Part shown: piece after piece, positions 63,917 through 64,000 of the stretch
Numbering within the stretch: position 1 is the first letter of the stretch
Layout: every line of letters begins with the position of its first letter
Assembly (NCBI RefSeq): GCF_030269645.1
Contig: NZ_BSTR01000027.1
Span: forward strand, 36,207 to 100,206
Reading direction: 5' to 3'
Length of the DNA: 64,000 bases
From: Actinokineospora sp. NBRC 105648
GTDB lineage: Bacteria; Actinomycetota; Actinomycetes; Mycobacteriales; Pseudonocardiaceae
Translations under genes and position numbers: made by a program
Notes under the pieces: model-generated
Databases searched by the model: none
What the model was told of the DNA's origin: nothing
The model's input: the letters and a program-made list of their open reading frames with translations, nothing else

Positions 63917-64000
63917 TCAAGCCGCCTGAGCGGCCTTGTAGATGGTCTCAAACTCGACTGGGGTGAGTCGCCCGAGGCTCCGTTGTCGGCGTCGTCGGTG
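63917..64000 (-). pseudogene. IS3-family transposase 3' end, cut by the window edge
   Basis: RSLGRLTPVEFETIYKAAQ and a TGA at 63917-63919 form the usual C-terminus of an IS3 OrfB. The gene enters from beyond the right edge, so whether it is intact cannot be judged. Confidence 0.75.

Overview
The window comes from a high-GC actinomycete, most likely a member of the Pseudonocardiaceae (Actinokineospora-like; the genus cannot be fixed from this sequence). Evidence: strongly G/C-ending codons in the chromosomal part, a WhiB protein, an Flp/Tad pilus locus with the actinobacterial Ssd-TadA-TadB-TadC-DUF4244-TadE layout, and a long block whose gene content and order I recognise from Mycobacterium tuberculosis around Rv3654-Rv3683. 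No database search was possible. All family names rest on motifs, length and context.

Positions 1-16866 are accessory DNA of lower GC that abuts a tRNA-Pro(CGG) gene at 16790-16866. The right half is an integrative mobilisable/conjugative element. It has a VirD4/TraG-like coupling ATPase (10736-13036), a replication-relaxation protein (13167-13979), an ImmR/ImmA-type switch (XRE repressor 14046-14399, metalloprotease 14418-15053) and a large serine integrase (15067-) whose reading frame runs across the tRNA into the host. Tiny translationally coupled genes are threaded between them. Three copies of a GTCTCA-N4-TGAGAC operator sit in the promoters of the transfer operon and of the repressor gene. 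An AT-rich NB-ARC/STAND NTPase (6547-8586), diverging from a leaderless acidic protein gene, looks like defence cargo. Further left are a DMT exporter, an XRE regulator, a phosphotransferase-fold protein and a doubly frameshifted HTH/TPR regulator. The left boundary of the element is not visible.

Positions 16887-43852 are the conserved chromosomal block: metallophosphoesterase, YqeY (with a partial duplicate), ponA2-type penicillin-binding protein, WhiB4-type protein, two ArsA-like ATPases, DUF4177, RidA, two paralogous unknowns, Gfo/Idh oxidoreductase, NUDIX, MBL-fold hydrolase, a DnaN paralogue, MFS, Crp, Nth, TlpA-like thioredoxin, NUDIX, MarP, an alpha/beta hydrolase lacking its nucleophile, a holin-like protein, NhaA, VIT transporter, acyltransferase and AcsA.

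Between acsA and a GGDEF gene (45130) is a gap of about 1.3 kb. It holds two minus-strand mini-ORFs of seven codons that encode the same hexapeptide, M-R-N-R-E-Y, each with its own strong ribosome binding site. Next come a Fic-like protein and a muropeptide-recycling locus (murQ, murR, beta-lactamase-fold hydrolase, NamZ, NagZ). A likely Ms1-type small RNA follows, at the place where M. tuberculosis carries MTS2823, then a HAD phosphatase and the Tad pilus locus (56154-61828), a primase/polymerase-domain protein, and a degraded heap of IS3 and IS30 fragments at the right edge.
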